64,000 bases of DNA. Source: Synergistaceae bacterium (GTDB taxonomy: Bacteria > Synergistota > Synergistia > Synergistales > Synergistaceae). Under the pieces are notes generated by a model. It was given only the letters and a program-made list of their open reading frames with translations, did not search any database and had not been told where the DNA came from. Positions 34,854-44,032 of the stretch are shown here, piece after piece; the first letter of the stretch is position 1, and each line of letters starts with the position of its first letter. The stretch spans positions 1 to 64,000 of the forward strand of contig JAUNHV010000002.1 of the NCBI GenBank assembly GCA_030523725.1, written 5' to 3'. The position numbers were made by a program, and so were the translations under genes.

Positions 34854-35894
34854 GTGGATTTTGAGTCAATTCGCCGATTTTACAAAAAAAACAAACGGGA
34901 TATTAATTGGGCAATAGTAGTTACTGTTATTGTCTCAATTTTTTTTGTGGCTTCTGTTTTCAATTTTGTAAAAAAAAATTATCCAGAACTTGTCTATGAC
35001 AATTTGCCAGAAGTTCAGGTAACGTTTCCACGAGGAGCAAATGCAAATCAAATCGCACACATTTTGCAAAAGGCGGGGGTTGTTCATAGTGCAAAGTCGA
35101 TGATTCATTGTTTGGTGAAATTTCGAGTTGACAAAAAAATTCAGTATGGAACATACAAGTTACGTCGTGCTTCAGCAAAAAATGTAGCTCGCCAGCTTTT
35201 AACCACGCAGCCTGTAAGGAGTAAGTTCACAATTATTCCAGGGACGGCACTTTGTGATTTGGAAAATATGTTTGAAAGAAGATATAATCAAAAAAATGCT
35301 CTTTACAAAGCACTGGCAAACAAAACAAATTTTCCAAAGGTAATTCGTGGCATATTACCAAAAGATATCAAGTCGCGTTCTATTTTTCTTTTTCCAGATA
35401 CATATTACGCAAATGATGTAGACGATCTTGCGGACGAAGTTGTTCGTCTTGCCTCTATAGAGTGGGTCAAAAGGATTTTGCCATTGTTGAAGGAAAAACA
35501 TTTAACCAATAGAGTTCATAAGCTTGCTATCTTGGCTTCTATTGTTGAGCTAGAGGCTATGTTTGACGAGGAGAGGCCAATGATTGCTGGGGTTTTACAT
35601 AATAGGTTGAGCAGAGGTAAAAAACTCCAATGCGATACAACAGTGATATACGCTTGGAAAATACGGGGGGTGCAAAAGGAGCATTTGACCTACAAAGATG
35701 TTAAGATAAACTCCCCTTACAATACTTATATGCGAAAGGGATTACCACCGATGGCAATTTGTGTGCCGTCTCTCGCTTCTTGGCAAGCTACTATCTCTCC
35801 ACATAAAACAGATTATTTATATTTTTATTCAAAGCCAGATGGACATACAGTGTTTGCTAAAACATATGAAGGCCATCTGCGTAACCAGAGGTAA
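34854..35894 (+). CDS. mltG: Endolytic murein transglycosylase MltG
   Basis: A 346-residue inner-membrane lytic transglycosylase that cuts nascent glycan strands. One membrane helix (~20-40) is followed by a LysM-like domain (VQVTFPRGANANQIAHIL) and the YceG domain with LFPDTYY, LASIVELEA containing catalytic Glu232, AGVLHNRL, LQCDTTVIYA and SPYNTY. Translation begins at GTG 34854 behind GAAGGGAG. The window's small DUF4911-like gene begins three bases later. Confidence 0.94.
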   Translation: MDFESIRRFYKKNKRDINWAIVVTVIVSIFFVASVFNFVKKNYPELVYDNLPEVQVTFPRGANANQIAHILQKAGVVHSAKSMIHCLVKFRVDKKIQYGTYKLRRASAKNVARQLLTTQPVRSKFTIIPGTALCDLENMFERRYNQKNALYKALANKTNFPKVIRGILPKDIKSRSIFLFPDTYYANDVDDLADEVVRLASIEWVKRILPLLKEKHLTNRVHKLAILASIVELEAMFDEERPMIAGVLHNRLSRGKKLQCDTTVIYAWKIRGVQKEHLTYKDVKINSPYNTYMRKGLPPMAICVPSLASWQATISPHKTDYLYFYSKPDGHTVFAKTYEGHLRNQR

Positions 35895-35897
35895 TTT

Positions 35898-36119
35898 ATG
35901 GTGGGGTTTCACTCTCTTAAGCTAGAATATATTGTGCCTAAAAACGAGATATTTTACATAAGTTGGATATTAGATGCTTGTGATGAATTGGCCATGCTTG
36001 AAACCATAGATGTAAAACGTGGTCACATTGTAATACATACAACAAAATTTTTAGAGAAATATGTTAGAGGCTTGATGCGTTCATTGCAAAATGAGACTAT
36101 TGCTGTTACAGAATTATAG
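35898..36119 (+). CDS. Small conserved protein, DUF4911-like
   Basis: 73 residues, with the pattern of a single ferredoxin-like alpha/beta unit: KLEYIVPKNEIFYISWILDACDELAMLETI followed by VKRGHIVIHTT and a C-terminal helix. It resembles DUF4911 proteins, which to my knowledge lie next to mltG and tldD in related genomes; this family assignment is from memory and should be treated as tentative. It starts three bases after mltG, so it is almost certainly a real translated gene. Function unknown. Confidence 0.6.
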   Translation: MVGFHSLKLEYIVPKNEIFYISWILDACDELAMLETIDVKRGHIVIHTTKFLEKYVRGLMRSLQNETIAVTEL

Positions 36120-36127
36120 ATTATAGA

Positions 36128-36780
36128 ATGAATAATACGTATTATTATTGAAGACATATCAATTTTGCAAGAAGAGCTTTTCCGTTGCAGGAGAAATGTA
36201 TCCTATGCGGATCTTTATATACAAAAAGCTGTCACACATTTCTTCCACTTTGAAGATGGAAAGATGGAACAAGTAACTTCCAGCATCTCAGACGGTGTAG
36301 GTGCAAGAATTATAAAAAATGGTCATAGCTTTCTTTCTTCCTCTGATGGAACATCAATAAAGAATGCCTTACTTGCGCTGAAAACGGTTGCTGTAATTTC
36401 CGGAGAGAAGCCGAATTTTGAGGATGATTTTAAAGGTATTAATATATATATTTGCTTGTGATCTGAATCTTGCAAAACCAAATTTTGCTTTTTTTGATTC
36501 AATCGACGAAAAATTTAAGTCGCTTGATGCTACTAGTGGTAATTTTGTTTTTTATGTCGCAGAGGCGTATCTCATTGATAATGGAAAAATTACAAGACCG
36601 GTAAAGGGGGCAACTTTGGCTGGAAATAGTCCAAAGTCACTTATGCAAATCAAAGCCCTCGGAAATTCTATGGTGCTTGATCCAGGATATTGTGAAAAAA
36701 ATGGTCAAATCGCGTATGTTACGGATGGGCAGCCAACAATTTTGATAGAGAATATGACAGTTGGTGGAAATGAATTGTAG
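36128..36780 (+). pseudogene. tldD: Broken tldD/pmbA-type metalloprotease gene
   Basis: Fragments of a TldD-family peptidase in two frames. The first piece (about 36132-36461) has the family N-terminus (VSYADLYIQKAVTHFF, EQVTSSISDGVGARII). The second (36418-36780, another frame) has the C-terminal part (AEAYLIDNGKITRPVKGATLAGNS, NMTVGGNEL). Intact members have about 450-480 residues; here only about 200 remain. The central part with the zinc-binding HExxxH is absent, so an internal deletion with a frameshift near 36450-36470 is inferred. The likely original ATG at 36128 is also out of frame with the first piece. It sits between the DUF4911-like gene and ftsK in an otherwise intact operon. Confidence 0.8.
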
Positions 36781-36802
36781 ATAAACGAAATGGAGAAATA
36801 TA

Positions 36803-39154
36803 ATGGCACAGCAACAAATATTGCAAAAGCGAAAATTGCAGCAAGCTAAGCAAAATATCAGCTTTGTTTCAAAGATGCTATCATCATTAAACGATACCTT
36901 TAAAAGCGCAGTGGGGCTTTGTCGTTTACTTTCCCAGGTGTTTTGTGTGTTATCCTTTGCCTTTTTAGTTTTCGTGCTCTTTTCTTTATTTTTTAGTGAT
37001 TACACAGGAAATTTTGGTAACTCATTGGCATCATTGCTTCTCACAATGATTGGTGGAGTTGTCATAGTGCCTGTGCTTTTTTTTATGTATTTTTTTGCCT
37101 CATTTTTAGTAAAAGACCGCCTAGTAATGCCATTTAGGTCTATTTCCTTCACGATCTCTTTGTCTAGCTTTTTACTCCTTTTTTTAGGTATCATAGATGT
37201 ATTTATAGGATGTGCTACGAATCCGTTTTTTAGGGCTGGAGACTTTGGACAGTTTCTTGTAAAGCAGTTGCATAATGCAATCGGTCCTTTTGGAATTATT
37301 TTAATTCTCTTGCTTTCTGTGCTAGGCATCATGGCTAGTTTGGGTATTACAAAACAATTTTTTGTTTCAATTTTTTCTTCTATCATAACTTCTTTTGTTA
37401 CCTTGAGGAAAAAGTTTGAAGAGAAAAGAGATGAGAGAGCAGAAAGAAAAGCCATGTATCATGAAGAGCGAGAAATTGACGAAGACCTTCCTGATACTTT
37501 TGCAGTCGAAGTGCCATATTTAGAAAAGGTACATGATTTATCAGATCAAAAACCGCAAAAGCGAACGAATTGTGATGTTGAAAATGGTAACAACTTGGTA
37601 GAAAACATAAAAAATTCTGTTCCAGAGGGGCAATCAAGGTTGTTTGATGGGGATATACAAGAAGTTATCCCCACTGGGGAAGAAGAACCATATTTTGAAT
37701 TAGAAGGGAGTCGGAAGAAGTATAAAAGAGGTGTTTTTCCCCCCCCACTAGACCTTTTTGGTCCAGCCGAAATGCGTGAAAATAGCGAGGAACTAGATTT
37801 TGTAAAGCCTCTCGGGGAAAAAATTATAAAAACATTGTCTCTCTTTGATAGTCCATCAACCTTGGCAGAGACATTAGTTGGTCCAACTGTTATACAGTTT
37901 AGGATTCAACCAACAGAGGGGGTAAAGGTTAGCAGAATAGTTTCTCTTGCGAATGACGTAGCTTTGTCTATGGCGGTTACATCCCTAAGAATAGAAGCAC
38001 CAATTCCCGGTAAACCATATGTTGGAATAGAAATTCCCAACCCCAAACGTCGTGGTATCCCGTTGCGAACAATCATTGAAGATCCTGTATTTACTGAGAG
38101 TGAGGCAAGTTTACCATTGCCACTTGGTGTGGCGGTTAATGGTGAGCCATTAGTTGTAGCACTTGAGGAAATGCCTCATATGCTTGTGGCTGGTACAACA
38201 GGATCAGGTAAGAGTGTTTTTGTTAATTGTTGTATAGTGGGACTTTGCTCAAAACGTACACCTGATGAACTTAGAATGATCCTTGTTGATCCAAAGCGAG
38301 TAGAAATGGCAATGTATGACAATCTGCCGCATCTCCTTATTCCGCCTGTAACTGATTCAAAAAAAGCGGTTGCAGCGCTTGCATATCTTGTTCGGGAAAT
38401 GGAAGAAAGGTATAAAATTTTTGCTTGTGCCCGTGTCCGTAATTTAGAAGGTTATAATGCTAAGGTTCTTCCAAAGGACAGAATGCCCCACATCGTTATT
38501 GTTGTCGACGAATTTGCTGATCTCATGATGACGGCGGCAAAGGAAGTTGAAGACTATGTATGTCGTTTAGCGCAGATGGCCAGAGCAACAGGAATTCATC
38601 TTATATTAGCAACGCAAAGGCCTTCTGTTAATGTTATTACAGGGCTTATCAAATCAAATATTCCTTCCCGTGTGGCTTTCACGTTGCCAAGCGTCGCGGA
38701 TAGCAGAACAATTTTGGATTCAGCCGGGGCAGAAAAACTTTTGGGCAAGGGAGATATGCTTTGTTCTTCAACAAAATTTAGAAAAGCGGTTAGAATTCAG
38801 TCGCCATGGATAGATGAGAAAATTCTTCTAACTTGGCTTGATTACATAAAGGATTGTTTTGGTGAGCCACAATTTATTGACATTGACTTACAGGGTGGAA
38901 ATTCAAACAACTCAGATGATGCAGTGTATGATGATGAACTTTTGCCACAGGCACTTGATATAATAATGGCTACGGGAGTTGCTTCAGCAAGTGGTCTCCA
39001 ACGTAGACTGCGTGTTGGTTTTAGCCGAGCATCTAGGCTTATTGATATGCTTTCACAAATTGGAATAATAGGCGAGGCTGATGGTTCTCGCCCGAGAGAA
39101 ATTTTGGTGGATGAGGAAACTGCAGCTGATATGCTTGATAGGGCAATGGGATGA
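36803..39154 (+). CDS. ftsK: DNA translocase FtsK
   Basis: A 783-residue septal DNA pump for chromosome-dimer and terminus clearing. Four membrane segments lie within ~30-190, followed by an acidic/basic linker of about 110 residues, shorter than in E. coli. The motor has Walker A GTTGSGKS (~464-471), LVDPKRVEM, Walker B IVVDEFADLMM and ATQRPSVNVITGLIKSNIPSR. A C-terminal winged-helix gamma domain is recognisable (DIIMATGVASASGLQRRLRVGFSRASRLID), which reads KOPS sites. It is the last gene of the long division cluster. Confidence 0.95.
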   Translation: MAQQQILQKRKLQQAKQNISFVSKMLSSLNDTFKSAVGLCRLLSQVFCVLSFAFLVFVLFSLFFSDYTGNFGNSLASLLLTMIGGVVIVPVLFFMYFFASFLVKDRLVMPFRSISFTISLSSFLLLFLGIIDVFIGCATNPFFRAGDFGQFLVKQLHNAIGPFGIILILLLSVLGIMASLGITKQFFVSIFSSIITSFVTLRKKFEEKRDERAERKAMYHEEREIDEDLPDTFAVEVPYLEKVHDLSDQKPQKRTNCDVENGNNLVENIKNSVPEGQSRLFDGDIQEVIPTGEEEPYFELEGSRKKYKRGVFPPPLDLFGPAEMRENSEELDFVKPLGEKIIKTLSLFDSPSTLAETLVGPTVIQFRIQPTEGVKVSRIVSLANDVALSMAVTSLRIEAPIPGKPYVGIEIPNPKRRGIPLRTIIEDPVFTESEASLPLPLGVAVNGEPLVVALEEMPHMLVAGTTGSGKSVFVNCCIVGLCSKRTPDELRMILVDPKRVEMAMYDNLPHLLIPPVTDSKKAVAALAYLVREMEERYKIFACARVRNLEGYNAKVLPKDRMPHIVIVVDEFADLMMTAAKEVEDYVCRLAQMARATGIHLILATQRPSVNVITGLIKSNIPSRVAFTLPSVADSRTILDSAGAEKLLGKGDMLCSSTKFRKAVRIQSPWIDEKILLTWLDYIKDCFGEPQFIDIDLQGGNSNNSDDAVYDDELLPQALDIIMATGVASASGLQRRLRVGFSRASRLIDMLSQIGIIGEADGSRPREILVDEETAADMLDRAMG

Positions 39155-39168
39155 AGATATGCAAAAAA

Positions 39169-39198
39169 GTGCGGTTATCATTTTTATGATAACCGCAC
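39169..39198 (-). terminator. Hairpin with T run on the minus strand
   Basis: A 13-bp stem (39169-39181 with 39186-39198). The T run exists only in the minus direction (AAAAAA at 39163-39168 on plus), so it acts as a second stop for rpmB rather than for ftsK. Confidence 0.6.
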
Positions 39199-39227
39199 AA
39201 GCAAATAAGAATTATCAAAAATAAAAA

Positions 39228-39255
39228 ACGAGCCGAAAGGCTCGTAATTTTTTTA
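39228..39255. terminator. Bidirectional terminator between ftsK and rpmB
   Basis: ACGAGCC-GAAA-GGCTCGT, a GNRA-type tetraloop hairpin with A/T runs on both sides. It ends the division transcript from the left and the rpmB transcript from the right. Confidence 0.9.
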
Positions 39256-39456
39256 TTATCTTGTTGCTCTCTGAACGAACTGTGAACGAAGGCACTTAGT
39301 GCAAACCTTTATTCTGCGTGTTCCTCCGTTGAAAGGATCGTCAATACGAACTGTTTGAAGGTTAATTGCCCAGCGACGTCTTGTATGACGATTAGAGTGA
39401 CTAACTGCGTTCCCCGTTACTGGACCTCTTCCACATAAATCACAAAATTTTGACAT
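39256..39456 (-). CDS. rpmB: 50S ribosomal protein L28
   Basis: 66 residues starting MSKFCDLCGRGPVTGN; the longer upstream frame is not needed because AAGGAGG lies before this ATG. The protein keeps both CxxC pairs (CDLC and CTKC), so it is the zinc-binding form rather than the zinc-independent paralogue induced by Zur. A typical SNRHTRRRW stretch contacts rRNA. It is a single-gene unit with terminators downstream. Confidence 0.95.
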   Translation of the reverse strand: MSKFCDLCGRGPVTGNAVSHSNRHTRRRWAINLQTVRIDDPFNGGTRRIKVCTKCLRSQFVQRATR

Positions 39457-39625
39457 AAACACAACCTCCTTGCTAAAAACGTGTACAAAAAGCACATAAC
39501 TCGGAGATTATAGCAAAAAATTAGAAAAAAGCAATAGATATTTCAACAAAAGATACAGAGATACAGTGCTCATAAGTGACAAAAAATTATTTGCGTATTT
39601 AAAAGTTGAAAATAATTAAATCTTG

Positions 39626-40627
39626 TTATTCTGCCTTTAAAGGTCTTGTCATTAATTCTAGAGTTGCTTCCTTTGGATCCTTACCGTGATTGATAATTTC
39701 GTCCACCGCTTTAACAATAGGCAATTCAACGCTATATTTTCTGGCTAGTTGTAGTGCGGCTGGAATTGCATACACTCCTTCAACAACCATTCCTATTTCT
39801 GCCTGAGCTTCTTTAATGGTCCTCCCTTGTCCCACTAGTCTTCCGGCTCGATTGTTTCTGCTGTGATTGCTTGTGGCTGTAACAATGATATCACCTATGC
39901 CCGCGAGTCCATAAAATGTGCTTGTTTCGCAACCCATTGCGATGCCAAGCCTTGTTAGCTCAGCCAAGGCTCGGGTCAAAATTGCTGCTTTTATATTGTC
40001 ACCAAAGCCAAGTCCATCAGAAATTCCGGCAGCGAGAGCAACGACGTTTTTTAGCGCGCCACAGATTTCAATTCCCTTTATATCCCTATTTGTATAAACT
40101 CGAAAACATTTATTGTTAAAAATGCTTTGAACCAAGAGAGATGCTTCTCTTTCTACACTGGCAGAGACGATTGCAGTAGGTAGGTCTATTGCAACTTCTT
40201 CTGCGTGAGTTGGACCAGACAAAGCAACTAGGCTAATATGAATTTGCCTGCCAGTCTTTTTTATTTCGCTCTGAATTACTTCCGTCATGGTCATAAGGGT
40301 TGTTTTTTCTATTCCTTTTGATACATTAACAATAACTTGGTTATTTTTCAAGAGGGGAGCAATTTGTGAGGCAATATTTCTTACATAAATCGATGGAACT
40401 GCCAACAACAAAAGGTCTTGCTTTTTTATTGTATAGGTAAGGTCAGTAGTGTATTTTATACCTTTTGGAATATCTATCCCAGGTAGATTGATGTGCTTGC
40501 CACACTCTTTGAGCAACTGTATTTCTTCAGGGACTGCTGACCATGCAGTTACAGTATGTCCATTCAAAAAAAGCCGTCTAGCTAAAGCAGTTCCCCATGT
40601 TCCAGTTCCAATCACACCTATGTTCAT
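39626..40627 (-). CDS. gpsA: NAD(P)H-dependent glycerol-3-phosphate dehydrogenase
   Basis: 333 residues; reduces dihydroxyacetone phosphate to sn-glycerol-3-phosphate for phospholipid synthesis. The start MNIGVIGTGTWGTALA carries the Rossmann GxGxxG; the catalytic region has GALKNVVALAAGISDGLGFGDN with the conserved Lys, and LAGIGDIIVTATSNHSRN. AAGGAG 6 bases before ATG 40627 sets the start; the longer frame from 40690 is unlikely. It is 29 bases downstream of the DUF2971 gene and may share its transcript. Confidence 0.95.
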   Translation of the reverse strand: MNIGVIGTGTWGTALARRLFLNGHTVTAWSAVPEEIQLLKECGKHINLPGIDIPKGIKYTTDLTYTIKKQDLLLLAVPSIYVRNIASQIAPLLKNNQVIVNVSKGIEKTTLMTMTEVIQSEIKKTGRQIHISLVALSGPTHAEEVAIDLPTAIVSASVEREASLLVQSIFNNKCFRVYTNRDIKGIEICGALKNVVALAAGISDGLGFGDNIKAAILTRALAELTRLGIAMGCETSTFYGLAGIGDIIVTATSNHSRNNRAGRLVGQGRTIKEAQAEIGMVVEGVYAIPAALQLARKYSVELPIVKAVDEIINHGKDPKEATLELMTRPLKAE

Positions 40628-40656
40628 TGTATTCTCCTTGCTTGCTAGTATTTTAT

Positions 40657-41538
40657 TTATCTTAAGGGACAGTCTGATACGTGTACGCACTTTGCAATAC
40701 GACTGTAGCCAAGTTCTGTGAGAAAATTTTGAAGAATAATTATATTCTGTGTCGATTTTGGACCAATTATTACTTCTGTTATTAGGTCTTGGATATTAAG
40801 GTTATGTTCGGCGCAAAGTTTTTTAATATCAAATATTATATATTCGCGTATCTTGTCAAATGCAGCATCATAATGAATATCGCCATATGGCGTAGTGTCT
40901 GTTGCGCTTATTGGAGTTGTCATAAGGCGGATCTCCATTTCACTTTTGAAGGAATAGTCTTTGTATGCTCCAGATGTTGCCCAAAGTAAGCCAAAGATCC
41001 TATCTATTTTTTCCTTTGACAGATAAGTACCGGCACCGGTAAAAATTTCTTCTGGTAATAGTTTCTCAAAATCTCTATTGCGGTAGTCTCTACTGTAGGA
41101 AACGTTTTCTATCATAAATGGAGATGAGATTTTAAGCAAATTCTCGAGGTCAAAGCCAATGCTTACCCCCTTACCTGCATAGCCATATCTTTCCCATTGT
41201 GCAGCATCATTGGCAAGATATGAAAAGCTAGAACCGTATATGCTCTTATGTTGATGTCTGGCGATTTCTTTCTTAAAAAAAGCGTGGATTAGTTTTGAAA
41301 AACTTGGATGACGAGCCTTTATGAGCTTTTCAACTTGATAGATAAAGGCTAGCATTTCATTCTTATCGTTCATGCCTTTTGTGTTACAAAGCCAAAGATG
41401 ACCCTGCCCTAATATGTTACAAAATGCCTTGAAGTTTGTATAGTGCCAAATTACTTTCCGTTCTTTTATTGTGCTCATTTCACTTTTAGAATTTTTCATC
41501 TCATTGTTGTTTTGCACAATCTGCTCGAATTTTTCCAT
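40657..41538 (-). CDS. DUF2971-family protein
   Basis: 293 residues, predicted cytosolic. The family's signatures are visible in order: VIWHYTNFKAFCNILGQGHLWLCN (Y/H-T motif with the 'small-gap' strand), MNDKNEM, YGSSFSYLANDAAQWERYGYAGKGVSIGFD, and FKSEMEIRL with a Glu near the C-terminal third. The fold recalls ADP-ribosyltransferase-like domains and DUF2971 genes often occur in accessory regions, but the activity is not established. Here it precedes the housekeeping gene gpsA with its own promoter. No partner antitoxin gene is adjacent. Confidence 0.75.
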   Translation of the reverse strand: MEKFEQIVQNNNEMKNSKSEMSTIKERKVIWHYTNFKAFCNILGQGHLWLCNTKGMNDKNEMLAFIYQVEKLIKARHPSFSKLIHAFFKKEIARHQHKSIYGSSFSYLANDAAQWERYGYAGKGVSIGFDLENLLKISSPFMIENVSYSRDYRNRDFEKLLPEEIFTGAGTYLSKEKIDRIFGLLWATSGAYKDYSFKSEMEIRLMTTPISATDTTPYGDIHYDAAFDKIREYIIFDIKKLCAEHNLNIQDLITEVIIGPKSTQNIIILQNFLTELGYSRIAKCVHVSDCPLR

Positions 41539-41571
41539 AAAATACTCTTCTCTCAGTAAATTTATATTGTA

Positions 41572-41599
41572 ATTATATTGCTAAAACAAAAATTTGCAA
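41572..41599 (-). promoter_or_regulatory. Promoter of the DUF2971-gpsA unit
   Basis: On the minus strand TTGCAA (41594-41599) and TATAAT (41572-41577) are separated by 16 bp, about 34 bases before the DUF2971 ATG. Confidence 0.65.
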
Positions 41600-41730
41600 G
41601 CGAAGTATTGTAGTACGCAGTTCATCCTGGACTTTTATTTTATATCAGTATATGTCTATGGGGCTAAAAATGCACTTATACAGTGAAGGTTATTAGTAGA
41701 TCAATGAAAACTAAAAATAGTGGAGAATTA

Positions 41731-41759
41731 AACAGCACCCCGTTTGGCGGGGTGCTGTT
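41731..41759 (-). terminator. GC-rich hairpin downstream of the Na/Pi cotransporter
   Basis: A perfect 12-bp stem, AACAGCACCCCG with CGGGGTGCTGTT, five-base loop. On the minus strand only a short TTTAATTCT follows, so termination is plausible but not strong. The rest of 41600-41862 shows an imperfect AT-rich hairpin (41799-41826) and no coding signal. Confidence 0.5.
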
Positions 41760-41862
41760 CATATGCAAAGATGAGAAAAGAAAAAAATTAATTTTTTTAT
41801 TGCTCGCTTTATTGTTAACGAGCGATTGTAGTCTTGTTTTCTTTTAATTTCTATTAGTAATA

Positions 41863-43713
41863 TTAATTTAATTGTTCATCAAATAGCTTCTGTTGGTTGC
41901 CTGCTCCATTTTGGGAAGCTAGTTCAAGTTTTGGCATGAAGTGCTCAAAGTGTTTCTTGTACTCTTCGTCAAATACTGTATCGCCATACTTGTGAAGTTT
42001 ACGCAAATATTCATGGTGTGTCCTTGCTATAGCACTATTGTTGTAAGAAATTATAAAAACACCAATGTTTGAGCATTTATCAGATAAAACTTCAATTTGA
42101 CGTAGGACATTGAAGAAAAAGAACCCGGCTGTATTTGTACATTCGCCGTCAGTTAATCTTTGCATGTGATTCTGATTGACGGTTTCTGTCATGGCATCTA
42201 TCACCTGTTCTAGTGGTTCAATGTAGCGTGCAGCTGTAAAGGTTCTTTGTAGGAACGCTTTTTGTGTATAGTCTATAATTTGCCCTACGGCTTCCTGCAA
42301 AACTCGAAGCTCTTTTATAGCATAATTTGAAAAAACTATGTCCCTTTCCTGCATTTCCATAGCGTATTCAAAAATTTCGTATGCAGCATCAAATGCTCGT
42401 TCGTATTCAGCAGCACAATTTTCGTAGTAACTTATGAGTTTGCTGTCGCCAGATTCCCGTGCTTTGGTGGAAAGTTTCATGAGGTAAATTTGAGCGTTAT
42501 CTGTAACTGCATCAACATTATTTTCAACTGCAGACAGAAATTTTTTTGTATCCTTGTCAATTTGCAATGTAAGTAGTGCATTCATACTTTTTTCAAAGCA
42601 GTCCTTCAAGACAGAAGACATTTCAGTGAGAATACTGTTGACTGCTGATAGTGCGAGGACAGGAGAAACAAAGAGTTTTGTGTCAAGCCTATTAAGTACT
42701 TTGTTAAGGAACATCGTTTCAGGATCGTCTTTAATTATAATGCGACTGAGCCTCTCGAAGTAATTACAGCAAGGAAGAAGTACAATGGCACCAAAAAGTT
42801 TTAAAATTGTGTTGGTATTTGCGATGGCACTTGAGTTCATCTTTGCTGTCCAAATATTGTCAAGATAACCAAGTTTCTTTGCTATATAGACTACAACAAG
42901 GATCAAAATTGCTTGAAAAATATTGAAAATGACGTGAATTATCCCCGTTCGCTTTGCATCTGCACGTGCATTTACGCCGCAGAAAAATGCAGTCTTTATA
43001 CAGTCTCCCATGAAGATACCCAGAAGTATTGGGTATATTGCCACAAATGTTAGACGCCCTGTGATCGATAGTGCCTGCAAAATACCGACAGTGGCACTGG
43101 AGCTTTGAATTATGGCACAAACCACGAGCCCAGATAAGAAGCCGAGGATAGGATATCTTGCTATCTCTGCAAAATATCCTGCAAAAGCGGTGGATTCAGA
43201 GAGGCCAGCAACGGAATTGGTGATATTGACAAGCCCCATGAAGAGTATTGCAAATCCAAGTAATATATCTCCAATGGTACTGCTGCTCTTGGATTTACAA
43301 TTCATGATTATGATTATTCCGATAGTGGCCGTGATGGAAGCTAAGCAAAAAGGTTGGAAGAGTGTAGCAATACTAAAACCGCCAGTTGAGGAAATGTCAA
43401 GAATTCTGATGATTTGTCCTGTTATAGTAGTCCCAACATTTGCACCAAGAATTATGCCTAAGGATTGATGCAGTGAAATTATGCCGGCTCCCACAAGACC
43501 AGACGTTATAACAATTGTCGCTGTTGAGCTTTGAATCATTGCTGTAACGAAAAGCCCCATTAAGAAACTCTTAAAGTTATTATTGGTTACCTTCTCTATT
43601 GCTCGTTGCAAAGTTCCAGAAGAGCATCGTTTTAAGGCATCGCCCATTATTCTCATGCCATAGAGAAATAACGCCAAACCACCTGCAAAAGAAATTCCAG
43701 AAAGAACGTCCAT
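41863..43713 (-). CDS. Na+/phosphate cotransporter family protein with PhoU-like tail
   Basis: 616 residues. The first ~310 hold two inverted Na/Pi-cotransporter repeats, each with the QSS motif (AMIQSSTATIVITSGLVGAG and CAIIQSSSATVGILQAL) and GANVGTTITGQ. The rest is cytosolic and helical with PhoU-like antiparallel heptads. This NptA/YjbB architecture imports or exports phosphate using the sodium gradient and is controlled through the PhoU part. AAGGAG precedes the ATG. A hairpin lies 42 bases upstream, so its promoter should lie in 43787-44032. No pst or pho genes are nearby. Confidence 0.9.
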   Translation of the reverse strand: MDVLSGISFAGGLALFLYGMRIMGDALKRCSSGTLQRAIEKVTNNNFKSFLMGLFVTAMIQSSTATIVITSGLVGAGIISLHQSLGIILGANVGTTITGQIIRILDISSTGGFSIATLFQPFCLASITATIGIIIIMNCKSKSSSTIGDILLGFAILFMGLVNITNSVAGLSESTAFAGYFAEIARYPILGFLSGLVVCAIIQSSSATVGILQALSITGRLTFVAIYPILLGIFMGDCIKTAFFCGVNARADAKRTGIIHVIFNIFQAILILVVVYIAKKLGYLDNIWTAKMNSSAIANTNTILKLFGAIVLLPCCNYFERLSRIIIKDDPETMFLNKVLNRLDTKLFVSPVLALSAVNSILTEMSSVLKDCFEKSMNALLTLQIDKDTKKFLSAVENNVDAVTDNAQIYLMKLSTKARESGDSKLISYYENCAAEYERAFDAAYEIFEYAMEMQERDIVFSNYAIKELRVLQEAVGQIIDYTQKAFLQRTFTAARYIEPLEQVIDAMTETVNQNHMQRLTDGECTNTAGFFFFNVLRQIEVLSDKCSNIGVFIISYNNSAIARTHHEYLRKLHKYGDTVFDEEYKKHFEHFMPKLELASQNGAGNQQKLFDEQLN

Positions 43714-43741
43714 TTTTATCTCCTTAAAATTGAGATTTAAT

Positions 43742-43786
43742 CAAAAAAACAAAAGACAAGCAATAAATTTACACTTATTGCTTGTC
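43742..43786 (-). terminator. Terminator after jag, in front of the Na/Pi gene
   Basis: A 12-bp stem (43755-43766 with 43775-43786) followed on the minus strand by TTTTGTTTTTTTG. It ends the rpmH-jag transcript about 250 bases after jag, or attenuates a promoter of the cotransporter lying just upstream. The stretch 43787-44032 between has no ORF or RNA gene that I can recognise. Confidence 0.75.
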
Positions 43787-44032
43787 AAAATAGTAATATC
43801 CCATAATTTAATCCAGTTACACTGGCCTGCAATGTTAATAAATTTGCAGACCTAAAGCCCTTGTATTTTAATTTAGCTTGAGAACTTCTAAATGGAATTG
43901 CGTTTAAAAAATACATAACAGCATTCTCCGAAAATACAAATGTCTCGTTAAGTGGCTATGAGCTCACGGGAAATTATAACACAAAAAGCTTTGTACAACA
44001 CAAATTATTTTATAAATAAAAAAATTCTGAGA

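Noticed and set aside
39169-39198. Hairpin taken as the ftsK terminator
   Set aside because: The plus strand has no T run after the stem; the T run is on the minus side. The GNRA hairpin at 39228-39255 is the better ftsK terminator.
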